Positions 17,685 to 26,190 of a DNA stretch of 64,000 bases are shown in pieces (the stretch's first letter is position 1; each line of letters starts with the position of its first letter). The stretch is from Hyphomicrobiales bacterium (lineage in GTDB: Bacteria > Pseudomonadota > Alphaproteobacteria > Rhizobiales > Rhizobiaceae): positions 1 to 64,000 of the forward strand of contig UBYA01000021.1 in assembly GCA_900469615.1 (NCBI GenBank), given 5' to 3'. The translations under genes and the position numbers were made by a program. The notes under the pieces are model-generated. The model ran no database searches. It saw only the letters and a program-made list of their open reading frames with translations, and was not told the DNA's origin.

Positions 17685-18063
17685 GTCCCTGTCCCTGTTT
17701 TTATTGGGATCAGAATGACACGCATGATTTTATCCGACGCAAAATTACGCAGTCAAATTAAGGGCTTAGTTTATTCAAATCCAGATCAAACTTTCATAAA
17801 ACACGCAGAAAACTTGATTCAAGTTCGCGTCAAATTCGATTAAAATTTGAGCGATTGTGGTATCGGATATAAGGAGAGAAAATCGCGCAATGCGCTGTTT
17901 CAGAATGGTTTCCCGCAAAGGGAGTTCTTAACGCCGCGGCATCGCCACGGGCGAGATCGTGCCATAACGAGACATGGCGCGTATGCAGATATCGCCTTCA
18001 GGCACTGCAAATGGTGGCGTCTGTCCCGTTTTGGGAAAGCCGGGTCGAAAATCTTTTTTGTTT
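17685..18063. other. Intergenic stretch, 379 bp
   Basis: It separates the BTLCP gene start from the end of the iminopeptidase gene. Positions 17735-17860 are notably AT-rich and should hold the BTLCP promoter. I see no coding frame, tRNA or clear terminator. Confidence 0.45.
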
Positions 18064-19026
18064 TTACCGCGAATTGTTGCGGCGAAGCTCATCCGTCATG
18101 CGAATGATCGCAGCCGCCATTTCCGCGGTCGCCGGCGAGTGGGCGGCGTTCGGGACGACCACCAGTTTCGCCTCCGGCCAGGCCTGCGACACCTCCCAGG
18201 CGGTGACGAGAGGAGCTTCAAGATCGAGCCGCCCCTGTATCATCGTGCAAGGGATACCGGCGAGCCGATGGATGTCGCGCAATATCTGCCGCTCATCGAG
18301 CCAGGCAAGATGGTGAAAATAATGTGTAATGATCCGTGCCCGCGCAGTCAGATAGCGCGGATCGGACCAGCGTGAGGACAGCGTCGCGCGCGGATCGATC
18401 AGGATCGATGCGGCCTCCCATTCGTGCCAATCCTTCGCGGCCTTCACATGGATTGCCGGACCCGGATCGCGCAGAAGGCGATAATAGGCGGCAACCAGAT
18501 CGCCATCGCGATCCTGCTGCGGCACCCCGGCTCGAAAGCACGCCCATTCCTCCGGAAAGAAATGGCCAAGCCCGCGATAGAGCCAGTCTATTTCCGATTG
18601 TCTCGTCATGGTGACGCCGACGAGGAGCAGGCCTTCCACCCGCTGCGGATGGGTCTCGGCATAGGTCAGCGCAAGCGTGCAGCCCCAGGAATTGCCGAAC
18701 ACGATCCAGCGCTCCAGGCCGAGTTGCACCCGCAATCGCTCGATATCGGCAATGATATGCCAAGTGGTATTGTGCGAGAGATCGATCGCGGGCTCGGACG
18801 CATGGGGGAGGCTGCGGGCGCAGCCGCGCTGGTCGAACTGAACGATCAGATAATATTGCGGGTCGAAATAGCGCCTCGTCGCGGCGGAACTGCCGGACCC
18901 GGGGCCTCCATGCAGAATGAGGACGGGCATCCCTTCGGGATTGCCCGACAGCATCCAGTAGATACGCTGTCCGTCGCCGACATCCAGCAGGCCGTCATCG
19001 AATGGAACTGTATCCGGATAGAGCAT
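18064..19026 (-). CDS. pip: Proline iminopeptidase
   Basis: A 320-residue alpha/beta-hydrolase of the S33 family that releases N-terminal proline from peptides in the cytoplasm. The oxyanion motif is ILHGGPGSGSS, the nucleophile elbow is FGNSWGCTLAL (Ser), the acid lies in IQGRLDLEAP, and the catalytic His in PNAAHSPAT. The DQRGCARSLPHA motif (usually DQRGxGxSxPHA) is also diagnostic. The Cys at RGCARS where Gly or Ala is more usual is a minor variant. Length is normal for the family. Confidence 0.9.
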   Translation of the reverse strand: MLYPDTVPFDDGLLDVGDGQRIYWMLSGNPEGMPVLILHGGPGSGSSAATRRYFDPQYYLIVQFDQRGCARSLPHASEPAIDLSHNTTWHIIADIERLRVQLGLERWIVFGNSWGCTLALTYAETHPQRVEGLLLVGVTMTRQSEIDWLYRGLGHFFPEEWACFRAGVPQQDRDGDLVAAYYRLLRDPGPAIHVKAAKDWHEWEAASILIDPRATLSSRWSDPRYLTARARIITHYFHHLAWLDERQILRDIHRLAGIPCTMIQGRLDLEAPLVTAWEVSQAWPEAKLVVVPNAAHSPATAEMAAAIIRMTDELRRNNSR

Positions 19027-19098
19027 CTTGCCGTCACGCTTGAAGGAAAAGCCAAGCGTCGCTATTTCGCGGTGTCGCGTGACAGCAGGATGACAGCG

Positions 19099-19728
19099 TC
19101 AGAGAAATTCGCGCAATGTCTCGCGCGACTGCAGGGAAAGGAACTCGATCGCCACGCCTTCCACGAAATGGCGTACCACGCGCCCGCGCATGTTGCCGAG
19201 ACGCACCGGCATTCCGATCGCCGGGCGTATCTCGACATCGACGGCAGCGCCCGAAAGCGAAAGATCCATGATGCGGCAGACATATTGCGTGCCGTCTTCG
19301 AGCGTGAGTTCGCTGCAGATATTGCGCGGCATCAGGCGATCGTGACGGCGATCTTCCGGCAGGCCAAGCTCGTGTTTGTTGGCAAGCCATGTCAGCTGCG
19401 CGGCGAGCTTTTCACGCTTCCGCTCGGTCGCATTGATGGACATGCTGAAACCACGGCCGTCGACCGCGACGACATTGCCCTCGACGCGGCCGAGATGATC
19501 GATATAGGCGATGACGCGCTCTTCGGCGTGCGGACGTCCCTCACAGGTGACATACAGGTCGCCCGGGGACATTTCCGTCACCAGGCACTCATATTCCTCA
19601 TAATTGGCCAGCATCAGACGACCCTGCATATTGATCGGGACCCGTTGAAAGGTGCGCTGATCATTGCGGATGGCATTGCCTGCCATTTGATTGGGCCGCG
19701 TCGCATGGGCCGGCTGGAATGAGTGCAT
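19099..19728 (-). CDS. Tandem PilZ-domain protein
   Basis: A 209-residue cytoplasmic protein with two PilZ-like units. The first (about 20-105) has RTFQRVPINMQG and then TEMSPGDLYV. The second (about 125-205) has RHDRLMPRN and DLSLSGAAVDVE, followed by GMPVRLGNMRGRVVRHF. R-x3-R and (D/N)-x-S-x2-G are the c-di-GMP-binding elements, and the second unit has the better match in its D-x-S-x2-G part. It probably acts as a c-di-GMP receptor controlling motility or exopolysaccharide; the target is unknown. The start could also be the ATG at residue 15. Confidence 0.82.
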   Translation of the reverse strand: MHSFQPAHATRPNQMAGNAIRNDQRTFQRVPINMQGRLMLANYEEYECLVTEMSPGDLYVTCEGRPHAEERVIAYIDHLGRVEGNVVAVDGRGFSMSINATERKREKLAAQLTWLANKHELGLPEDRRHDRLMPRNICSELTLEDGTQYVCRIMDLSLSGAAVDVEIRPAIGMPVRLGNMRGRVVRHFVEGVAIEFLSLQSRETLREFL

Positions 19729-19811
19729 GGAAGCGTCTTGAACCCTATTGCGTCTCGCCCAACTATAAGCCGCAACTCCTTAAAGTAAGGTTGTCTTCCC
19801 TGAGGCATAAC

Positions 19812-20492
19812 TCAAGGACGACCGCCGAATCTGTCCCGGGCTGGATCAATCTTGGCGCGGTCGGGGCTGTTTTTTGCTTGAAGCAACTTGCGGCGCATCC
19901 ATTCGCCGAGACTGAGGCTGCCTTCGAACGGCAGGAGATCGGTCGGATCCGGGTGAGGCGGCGTCTCCACGAGCCGGGCAGGGTGATCGTAAAGCAGACG
20001 GCTGCGGTCGAGTGCCAGAAACTCCAGCCGCTCGTTGCCGAGCCAGGTCGAGTGAACGGTCGGCGTCAGGCAGCCCAGCAACCTGTCGCAGATGTCGTTC
20101 GATGTGCGAACCGGCATCAGGACCATCTCGAACGTCATGCGGCGGCCGCTGATGCAATAGCCCGTTGCGTTGATCGACGCCGGCACGACATGCCTCATCA
20201 CGCCGGCTGCAATGCGCACGGGATCATCGTGATGACTGCTGGCCCATAGCCCCGCGAAATTCTCGCCGCGAATCTCCCGTCCCATGAGATTGCAGATCCC
20301 CGTGCCGGCCAAGCGGAAGCGCGGATTGTCATCCGCCGTATTTTCCAGGATGAACAGCTCGGGAAGGATATGGGCGACGGCTGAAGGCTGTATCAGATCG
20401 CGCGTGGGCGCATCCGCGCTGCCGCGTATCCGCTCCCAATAGGTAAATATCTCAGTGCTCGTCTTCTGGCGCATAATGCGTCCGTGTCCCAT
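19812..20492 (-). CDS. PAS-domain (PAS_5 type) protein
   Basis: A 226-residue soluble protein. The first 160 residues match the PAS_5 family found widely in Rhizobiales: IFTYWERIRGSADAPTRDLI, then ILPELFILE, RFRLAGTGICNLMGREIRG and FEMVLMPVR. There is no attached kinase, cyclase or HTH domain, so it is a stand-alone sensor or adaptor. The C-terminal 60 residues are Pro/Asp-rich and basic. It is oriented with the PilZ protein and upstream of it (83 nt gap), so the two may share a transcript. Confidence 0.8.
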   Translation of the reverse strand: MGHGRIMRQKTSTEIFTYWERIRGSADAPTRDLIQPSAVAHILPELFILENTADDNPRFRLAGTGICNLMGREIRGENFAGLWASSHHDDPVRIAAGVMRHVVPASINATGYCISGRRMTFEMVLMPVRTSNDICDRLLGCLTPTVHSTWLGNERLEFLALDRSRLLYDHPARLVETPPHPDPTDLLPFEGSLSLGEWMRRKLLQAKNSPDRAKIDPARDRFGGRP

Positions 20493-20708
20493 TTCAGTTC
20501 ATCTTCAAGAGCATTCATTGCTCTCGGCTTCAGCCTTGCGAAATCCATGCCAGAACCGGGCCGTTAGGGTTAACGAAAGGTTGTCGTTGCCTTTTGCCGT
20601 GGCGAATGAAAGGAATTGCTCATCACTTCACGAAGTGACCTTCAGCACGAATTTCCCGGGTGCCGGACGGGCCTTTCGAGGTCAAATCCGGAGAGGAGCG
20701 CCCGATCC

Positions 20709-20740
20709 GCCGCCCGTTGTCCCCGGGCGGCTTTTTTTTT
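20709..20740 (+). terminator. Strong intrinsic terminator with no obvious upstream gene
   Basis: An 8-bp GC stem (GCCGCCCG/CGGGCGGC) with a 7-base loop is followed by nine T residues and then GATTTTTG. No plus-strand protein gene ends within 6 kb upstream. It either ends a small RNA encoded between about 20580 and 20740 or acts as an attenuator in the leader of the rhomboid gene, whose start codon is 52 nt downstream. Confidence 0.8.
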
Positions 20741-20791
20741 GATTTTTGCTGCGCTATGTGTCGGTTCCTTCTATCGAAAGCCGAGCAAGAC

Positions 20792-21562
20792 ATGGACGAT
20801 GAACAGCCGCCGCGCCCAGAGCCGGAAGATCCGCGGCCGCGGAAGCGCGCTCCGGCTTTCAATCTGCCCCCCGTCATTCTGGCGAGTCTCGCCGTTCTGA
20901 TCGTCATTTTCGCCGTCATGAACCTGCCGTGGTGGTCGGACGATACGCTGAACTGGATCTATTTCACTTTCAGCTTCATTCCGGCGCGCTATGCTTTTCC
21001 CCTGTCCCAGCAGGGGCTGGAGTGGCTCTGGACGCCCGTTACCTATTCGCTGCTGCATGGCGGCGTAGAGCATATCGTCTTCAACAGCCTCTGGCTGATG
21101 GTCTTCGCGGCGCCTGTGGCGCGGCGTATCGGCGCCCTGCGCTATATAATTTTCTGGATATTGTCGTCCGCCGCTTCCGCCTTCATGCATGCGGCGCTTT
21201 ACTGGGGAGACCAGACGCTTCTGATCGGCGCGTCCGGCGTTGTGTCGGCGCTCATGGGAGCAGCCTGCCGCTTTGCCTTCCCGGCCGTGGACAGCCGCCG
21301 GCTTTCCATGCGCCAGGCGCATCTCAACCCACGCCTCAGCATCCTCGGCTCGCTTCGCAGCCGTACCGTGGTCGCCTATATCGTCATGTGGATTGTCGGC
21401 AATGCGCTCGTCGCCTTCGGGATCACGCTTGCCGGCGACAGTTCGCAGCCGGTAGCTTGGGATGCCCATATCGGTGGGTTCCTGTTCGGATTCCTGCTCT
21501 TTGCGCTGTTCGACCGCCAGCCGCGCGTGGACGTTCAGGAAGCTTTGCCCCTCGATGAATGA
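20792..21562 (+). CDS. Rhomboid intramembrane serine protease
   Basis: A 256-residue inner-membrane protease with about six helices. The catalytic dyad is visible as Ser148 in LLIGASGVVSALMG and His226 in AWDAHIGGFLFG, and the HGGVEHIVFNSLWL motif (89-102) corresponds to the conserved H-x-x-x-N region of helix 2. The N-terminal 25 residues are Pro/Glu/Arg-rich and cytoplasmic. The start is placed at MDDEQPPRPE; the Shine-Dalgarno is weak, and longer versions would read through the upstream terminator hairpin. Substrates are unknown. Confidence 0.9.
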   Translation: MDDEQPPRPEPEDPRPRKRAPAFNLPPVILASLAVLIVIFAVMNLPWWSDDTLNWIYFTFSFIPARYAFPLSQQGLEWLWTPVTYSLLHGGVEHIVFNSLWLMVFAAPVARRIGALRYIIFWILSSAASAFMHAALYWGDQTLLIGASGVVSALMGAACRFAFPAVDSRRLSMRQAHLNPRLSILGSLRSRTVVAYIVMWIVGNALVAFGITLAGDSSQPVAWDAHIGGFLFGFLLFALFDRQPRVDVQEALPLDE

Positions 21563-21727
21563 GCTGTTGCTTTCTCGCTGACACAGGCGCACCATTGTCG
21601 TCCGTCGATTGCGAGATGAGAAGATCGACCGACCGGCGGACAGCGCGCCGGTTTGGGCTCCGGGGGTAATTTCGGAACATATCGGACGCTTCAGGTGTTC
21701 AGCATGCTTTCGAGATGGGAGGATCGA

Positions 21728-22162
21728 ATGTCAGTTTCCGTAAAGGCCATACTTGAAGCCAAAGGCCGCGACGTCGTCACCACGGGCGGCAATACGACGG
21801 TTGCCGAGGCCGCGAAGATTCTCAACGAGAATCGCATCGGCGCCATCGTCGTCGTCGGGCCGGGCGGCAAGATTTCCGGCATCTTCACCGAGCGGGATGT
21901 CGTCAATGCGGTTGCCAAGCATGGCCAGGAATGCCTCGAAAAGCCGATCGCCTCGCTGATGACGGCGAAGGTGCAGCGGTGCAAGGAAGATACCACGACC
22001 GACGAGTTGATGGAGCTGATGACGATGCGCCGCTTCCGTCACGTCCCCGTCGAGGAAAAAGGCAAGCTTTCCGGCATTATCTCCATCGGTGACGTCGTCA
22101 AATGGCGTATCCGCGAGATCGAACTCGAGGCCGAGCAAATCAAAGCCTATATTGCCGGGTGA
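21728..22162 (+). CDS. Two-CBS-domain protein
   Basis: A 144-residue cytoplasmic protein made of a Bateman pair of CBS domains: residues about 8-65 (KGRDVVTTGGNTTVAEAAKI ... GAIVVVGPGGKISGIFTERD) and 75-130 (CKEDTTTDELMELMTMRRFR ... GIISIGDVVKWR). Both domains keep the nucleotide-contacting T-x-x-D-like ends (FTERDVV and ISIGDVV), so it likely binds adenine nucleotides. GGGAGG precedes the chosen ATG by five bases. It stands alone, and partner enzymes are not evident. Confidence 0.9.
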   Translation: MSVSVKAILEAKGRDVVTTGGNTTVAEAAKILNENRIGAIVVVGPGGKISGIFTERDVVNAVAKHGQECLEKPIASLMTAKVQRCKEDTTTDELMELMTMRRFRHVPVEEKGKLSGIISIGDVVKWRIREIELEAEQIKAYIAG

Positions 22163-22223
22163 ACGAAAGCCGGCCAAGGGGCGTGCAGGCGATCGACCGC
22201 AGGCCGGTCGCCGTTCTACGCCG

Positions 22224-23183
22224 TCAGCGAGCGTAGGCTTCCTGCATGCGGCGGATTTCGGGCAACCTCGCCAGGGCTTCCTCATAGCCGCGCTCGATGG
22301 CTTCGCCGGCACGATGGAATTCCGACAGACCGATATCGCTGAGGCGCGGATGCAGCGCCAGGTCCGGCGGATCGCCGGCGAGACGCGCGCGTGCGATCCT
22401 GTCCTGTATGATGTTGAATGCCTGCACCATGACGCCGGTCATGCCGAGCTTCATCGGCGGCGTATCGTCGCGACGCAATAAATCGCCGTTCGGCCGTCCG
22501 ACGCTATGCTTGACCACGGCCGAACGGCCGAAAAGGTCATAATGCAGATTGACTGCCGCCACGAGCGGCTGCTCGTAGGACCGGCATACGGAAACCGGCA
22601 CGGGATTGACGAGCGCGCCGTCGACCAGCGTGCGGCCGTTGCTCCGCACCGGCTCGAAAATGCCGGGCAGGGCATAGGACGCCCTGAGCGCGGTGATCAG
22701 CGATCCATTGGCAATCCAGACCTCGTGACCGGTATTCAGCTCCGAAGCGACGGCGACGAAGGGACGGTCGAGATCCTCGATCGAAAGCCCTTCCAGATGC
22801 TCCTGCATGCGCTTGGTCAGCCGCATGCCGCCAAACAGTCCGCTGCCGCCGATGGTGAGATCGAGGAGGCTGGCGATGCGGCGCATCGTGAGCGAGCGGG
22901 CAAAGGCCTCCAGCTCGTCGAGCTTGCCGGCAAGATAGCAGCCGCCAACGAGGGCGCCGATCGATGTGCCGGCGATCATGCCGACGGCGATATCCGCCTC
23001 ATCGAGAGCACGCAGAACGCCGATATGCGCCCAGCCGCGCGCGGCACCGCCGCCGAGCGCCAGGGCGATCTTGACCTTCTTGGGAGGAGCGGGAGGGAGA
23101 AGCGGGCCGGATGTATCCTGCGAGAGGCCTGAACCGGTCGAGTTCTGTCCGCCATTGTGACGATTCAACCCCCAATTCAGCAT
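22224..23183 (-). CDS. Patatin-like phospholipase (RssA-type)
   Basis: A 319-residue protein with a patatin lipid acyl-hydrolase domain. The oxyanion loop LALGGGAARGWAHIGVL, the nucleophile elbow GTSIGALVGG (Ser), and the Asp of LVDGALVNPVPV give the complete Ser/Asp dyad. A Gly/Pro-rich N-terminal segment precedes the domain without a signal peptide, so it is likely cytoplasmic or membrane-associated. The start at MLNWGLN is supported by GGAGGAGG six bases upstream. Substrate and role are unknown. Confidence 0.9.
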   Translation of the reverse strand: MLNWGLNRHNGGQNSTGSGLSQDTSGPLLPPAPPKKVKIALALGGGAARGWAHIGVLRALDEADIAVGMIAGTSIGALVGGCYLAGKLDELEAFARSLTMRRIASLLDLTIGGSGLFGGMRLTKRMQEHLEGLSIEDLDRPFVAVASELNTGHEVWIANGSLITALRASYALPGIFEPVRSNGRTLVDGALVNPVPVSVCRSYEQPLVAAVNLHYDLFGRSAVVKHSVGRPNGDLLRRDDTPPMKLGMTGVMVQAFNIIQDRIARARLAGDPPDLALHPRLSDIGLSEFHRAGEAIERGYEEALARLPEIRRMQEAYAR

Positions 23184-23293
23184 CCAAGGCCTCCTCCGAG
23201 GCCTCATACGCCTCAGCTAAAATACTGTCCCTTTTTCGTTTCCAAATCGTATACCGGTTGTAGCTTCTTCGAGTACTTCGCCGACAGGTCGAC

Positions 23294-23740
23294 CTATTTG
23301 TAAACCTCTTCCGGATCGAAGTGCAGGTGATCGTCGACCACGCTCAACATCGGCTTGCCGTCTTCGAGCCCGACCGTACGGTAGAAACAGGAACGACGTC
23401 CAGTATGGCACGTCGCGTCATGTCCCGCGACCTCGACTTTCAGCCAGATAGCATCCTGGTCACAATCGGTACGAATTTCCTTGACCGCCTGCAAATTCCC
23501 GGAGGTTTCGCCCTTCTTCCAGAGTTTTCCGCGGGAGCGGCTGAAATAATGCGCCGTGCCCGTCTTGATCGTCAGCGCGAGCGCCTCGGCGTTCATATGC
23601 GCGACCATCAGCAGCTCGCCGTCATGCGCATCGGTCACGATCGCGGTGATCAGGCCGCGATCGTCGAAGCGGGGCGTGAAATCGCCTGCATCTTCCAGTT
23701 CGGATTTGTCTTCGGAAGGCGCGTTGAAAATCAAATTCAT
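23294..23740 (-). CDS. hisI: Phosphoribosyl-AMP cyclohydrolase
   Basis: A 148-residue cytoplasmic enzyme that opens the purine ring of phosphoribosyl-AMP, the third step of histidine biosynthesis. Diagnostic parts are LLMVAHMNAEALALT, the YFSRSRGKLWKKGETSGN motif, and the metal sites DCDQDAIW and the Cys residues in DATCHTGRRSCFYR. It is the single-domain HisI form without the HisE pyrophosphatase. It follows folE by 23 nt on the same strand, so the two are probably one transcript, away from other his genes. Confidence 0.95.
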   Translation of the reverse strand: MNLIFNAPSEDKSELEDAGDFTPRFDDRGLITAIVTDAHDGELLMVAHMNAEALALTIKTGTAHYFSRSRGKLWKKGETSGNLQAVKEIRTDCDQDAIWLKVEVAGHDATCHTGRRSCFYRTVGLEDGKPMLSVVDDHLHFDPEEVYK

Positions 23741-23763
23741 CTCCGGCTTTCGTGGAAGTCCGG

Positions 23764-24375
23764 TCAGCGACCCCGGACCAATGACATGAAACGGGCCTGC
23801 TCGGCCGGATCGGCCTTGAAAGCACCGGTGAAGGTCATCGTCAGCGTCGAGGAGCCCTGCTTCTGCACGCCGCGCATGGCCATGCACATATGCTCGGCCT
23901 CGATCATGACGGCAACGCCGCGCGGGCGCAGCGTGTCGTCGATCGCGTTCGCAATCTGCGCCGTCATCGCTTCCTGCGTCTGCAGCCGGCGGCCGAAAAT
24001 CTCGACGACGCGGGCGATCTTGGAAAGACCAAGCACACGACCGTTCGGCAGATAGGCGACATGCGCCTTGCCGATGATCGGAACCATGTGATGTTCGCAA
24101 TGCGAAAAGAAGGGGATGTCGCGCACGAGGACGACGTCGTCATAGCCGGACACCTCCTCAAAGGTGCGGCCGAGGACATCCTCGGGGTTCAGATCGTATC
24201 CGGAGAAGAGCTCGCGGTAGGCCTTGGCAACGCGCGCGGGCGTATCCAGCAGGCCTTCGCGCTGGGGATCGTCGCCTGCCCAACGAAGGAGAACGCGGAC
24301 GGCATCCTCGGCTTCCTTTTGCGAAGGGCGTTCGGAATCAACGGCTTGCGGAAAATTCTTTACAATGGCGTCCAT
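23764..24375 (-). CDS. folE: GTP cyclohydrolase I
   Basis: A 203-residue homodecameric zinc enzyme that converts GTP to dihydroneopterin triphosphate, the first step of tetrahydrofolate synthesis. The zinc ligands are in PFFSHCEHHMVP and AEHMCMAMRGVQ, and the active site includes GLSKIARVVEIFGRRLQTQE and GSSTLTMTFTGAF. The N-terminal 30 residues are the usual variable helix. Length is typical. The upstream 292 bp (to the IscU-like gene) hold its promoter. Confidence 0.96.
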   Translation of the reverse strand: MDAIVKNFPQAVDSERPSQKEAEDAVRVLLRWAGDDPQREGLLDTPARVAKAYRELFSGYDLNPEDVLGRTFEEVSGYDDVVLVRDIPFFSHCEHHMVPIIGKAHVAYLPNGRVLGLSKIARVVEIFGRRLQTQEAMTAQIANAIDDTLRPRGVAVMIEAEHMCMAMRGVQKQGSSTLTMTFTGAFKADPAEQARFMSLVRGR

Positions 24376-24532
24376 TACCTGTGGATCTCCTGACCCGCTA
24401 CGCGGATATCATCTGTCGGACTCGCCACTGGCATTCTCCGAAGCGCGGAGATTTCGTACCTTTGGCGGGCTCCGGGGCGTTCTGGCTGGCGGACAAGCCT
24501 GCCGTCCTGCACGGTTTCCCATCAAACTTACA

Positions 24533-24559
24533 GAAGACCATTGCATTTCGATGGTCTTC
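24533..24559. repeat. 9-bp inverted repeat between folE and the IscU-like gene
   Basis: GAAGACCAT (24533-24541) and ATGGTCTTC (24551-24559) are perfect inverted repeats with a 9-base spacer. They lie in the divergent promoter region, about 160 bp from folE and 110 bp from the IscU-like gene. Operator or RNA hairpin cannot be distinguished. A second hairpin (GTGTCC/GGACAC, 24598-24614), with TTTTTT six bases after it, lies further downstream. Confidence 0.4.
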
Positions 24560-24667
24560 GAACGACATACATATAGTATGGCATTGTCCCTGTGAAAGTG
24601 TCCTAAACGGACACGCTGTGTTTTTTGTTACGAAACGCAAAACAGGTGCATCGGAGCAAAATCTGTG

Positions 24668-25129
24668 ATGGACGACATCTACAACAGCAAAATCCTGGAG
24701 TTTGCCGGCAATATCGCCCGTATCGGCAGCCTTCCCGACGCCGATGCCAGTGCCCAGGCCCATTCCAGACTCTGCGGTTCTCGCGTAAAAATCTGGCTGA
24801 AAATGGACGGCGACCTCGTGACCGATTTTGCCCATGACGTCAAGGCCTGTGCGCTCGGCCAGGCCTCGTCCTCGATCATGGCGCTTCATGTCGTCGGCGC
24901 TTCGGCAGATGAAGTGCGCAAGGCCCGCGAAGACATGCTTGCCATGCTCAAGGCCGACGGCGAAGGGCCGGACGGCCGTTTCGAGGACATGCGCTATCTG
25001 AAGCCGGTCAGGGACTACAAGGCCCGTCATGCTTCGACCATGCTGACATTCGATGCCGTCGTGGATGCGATCGGACAGATCGAGACGGCGCGTCAGGGCG
25101 GGAACGTCAAAACGGCCGAAGCCGTCTGA
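24668..25129 (+). CDS. IscU/NifU-N-like iron-sulfur scaffold protein
   Basis: A 153-residue protein with the NifU N-terminal fold. The first ligand Cys is in HSRLCGSRVKIWLKM and the second in DVKACALGQASSSIM, followed by the helical region ending LKPVRDYKARHASTMLTF. In IscU/SufU the third cluster Cys occupies this last segment (H-C-S context). Here it is replaced by Ala (H-A-S), so two of the three scaffold cysteines remain. A GTG one codon before the ATG could also initiate. Its neighbours folE and yidD suggest no direct Fe-S pathway link. Confidence 0.82.
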   Translation: MDDIYNSKILEFAGNIARIGSLPDADASAQAHSRLCGSRVKIWLKMDGDLVTDFAHDVKACALGQASSSIMALHVVGASADEVRKAREDMLAMLKADGEGPDGRFEDMRYLKPVRDYKARHASTMLTFDAVVDAIGQIETARQGGNVKTAEAV

Positions 25130-25144
25130 ACGGGACGCCGATCC

Positions 25145-25567
25145 ATGTGCCAATTCTGTCTTATGCAGGACGACGATGAAGATGAGGGTGGAGCGGCGCC
25201 GTCAGGGCATGCGCGCCCCAAAGTGTCGCCATCCGCTGATAAGGCGATGAAGTCCCGCAATTATTCCGGGCCATTCCGCAAAACTCCGGACCGGCTCTTC
25301 GGCATGGGCCTTATTCGGCTCTATCAGCTGACGCTATCGGGTTTCATCGGCAATTCCTGCCGTCACATCCCGACCTGCTCGGAATATGGCTACGAGGCCG
25401 TTGCCCGTCATGGGCTTTGGGCTGGCGGCTGGATGACGCTCTTCCGCGTCTCGCGCTGCGGGCCAGGTGGTACGAGCGGGCTCGATCCGGTGCCCGGCGA
25501 GCTGGAGCGCCGTTATCACTGGTGGACGCCCTGGCGCTATTTTCGGCTCGGGCAAAAGGCCGCCTGA
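25145..25567 (+). CDS. yidD: Membrane protein insertion efficiency factor YidD
   Basis: A 140-residue member of the YidD family, which helps YidC-dependent insertion of inner-membrane proteins. The core contains GLIRLYQLTLSGFIGNSCRH, PTCSEYGYEAVARHGLWAGG and RVSRCGPGGTSGLDPVP, with the three conserved cysteines. An N-terminal extension of about 40 residues is rich in Asp/Glu and carries CQFC. It starts 15 nt after the IscU-like gene and is followed after 4 nt by the DUF1697 gene, so these three form an operon. Confidence 0.93.
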   Translation: MCQFCLMQDDDEDEGGAAPSGHARPKVSPSADKAMKSRNYSGPFRKTPDRLFGMGLIRLYQLTLSGFIGNSCRHIPTCSEYGYEAVARHGLWAGGWMTLFRVSRCGPGGTSGLDPVPGELERRYHWWTPWRYFRLGQKAA

Positions 25568-25571
25568 CCGT

Positions 25572-26117
25572 ATGGCGGTCTATGTCGCACTGCTCCACAG
25601 CATCGTTCTTGGAGCGAGACGCCGGGTCGTTATGGCCGATCTCAGGACAATGGCGGAGGGGCTTGGCTTTCGCAATGCCCGCACGCTGGTTGCAACCGGC
25701 AATCTCGTTTTCGAGGCGGAGACACAGCCGATCGCATCGATCGAGACGCAGCTTGAAACCGGCTTTGCCGCCGCCTTCGGCAAACATGTCGATATCATTG
25801 TGCGCGATGCCGACATGTGGCTGAAGCTTGCCGGAGGTAATCCTTTCCTTGATGGCATTGGCAGCGAGGTCATTATCCGGGTTATGCGGCAGCCGCTTGC
25901 GCCCGCCATTCTGGATATGTTTGCGAAATACCAGCAGGGAGAGCGCATGGCCGTGGTCGACGGCGATCTCTGGATCGATTTCGGCCTCAAGGCCAGCGAG
26001 ACAAAAATGTTGCCGGCCCTGACGACGAAGAGGCTCGGCGTCGGAACGATGCGGAATTGGAACACTGTGCGTGGAATCGCCCAAATGATTAGCCGCGACG
26101 AAAAAGTGGATGTTTAA
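25572..26117 (+). CDS. DUF1697 family protein
   Basis: A 181-residue soluble protein of the DUF1697 family: N terminus MAVYVALLHSIVLGARRRV, the segment FRNARTLVATGNLVFEAE, and the C-terminal LTTKRLGVGTMRNWNTVRGI, which matches the family end motif (T-x-R-N-W-x-T). The typical family start YVALLRGINVG is changed to YVALLHSIVLG here. Function is unknown. It begins 4 nt after yidD and is probably translationally coupled to it. Confidence 0.88.
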   Translation: MAVYVALLHSIVLGARRRVVMADLRTMAEGLGFRNARTLVATGNLVFEAETQPIASIETQLETGFAAAFGKHVDIIVRDADMWLKLAGGNPFLDGIGSEVIIRVMRQPLAPAILDMFAKYQQGERMAVVDGDLWIDFGLKASETKMLPALTTKRLGVGTMRNWNTVRGIAQMISRDEKVDV

Positions 26118-26190
26118 AAAGGCATGGAGTTATGGCTTTACTCTCATGCCGATCTAATGGTGGTGTTCGAACGCAACCATTGCAACAGAT

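Noticed and set aside
20640..20708. Possible signal recognition particle RNA
   Set aside because: A GGTCAAATCCGGAGAGGAGCG stretch (positions 20680-20700) looks superficially like the SRP symmetric loop, but the GGAA-type tetraloop and the AGCAGC strand are not right and no long flanking stem forms.
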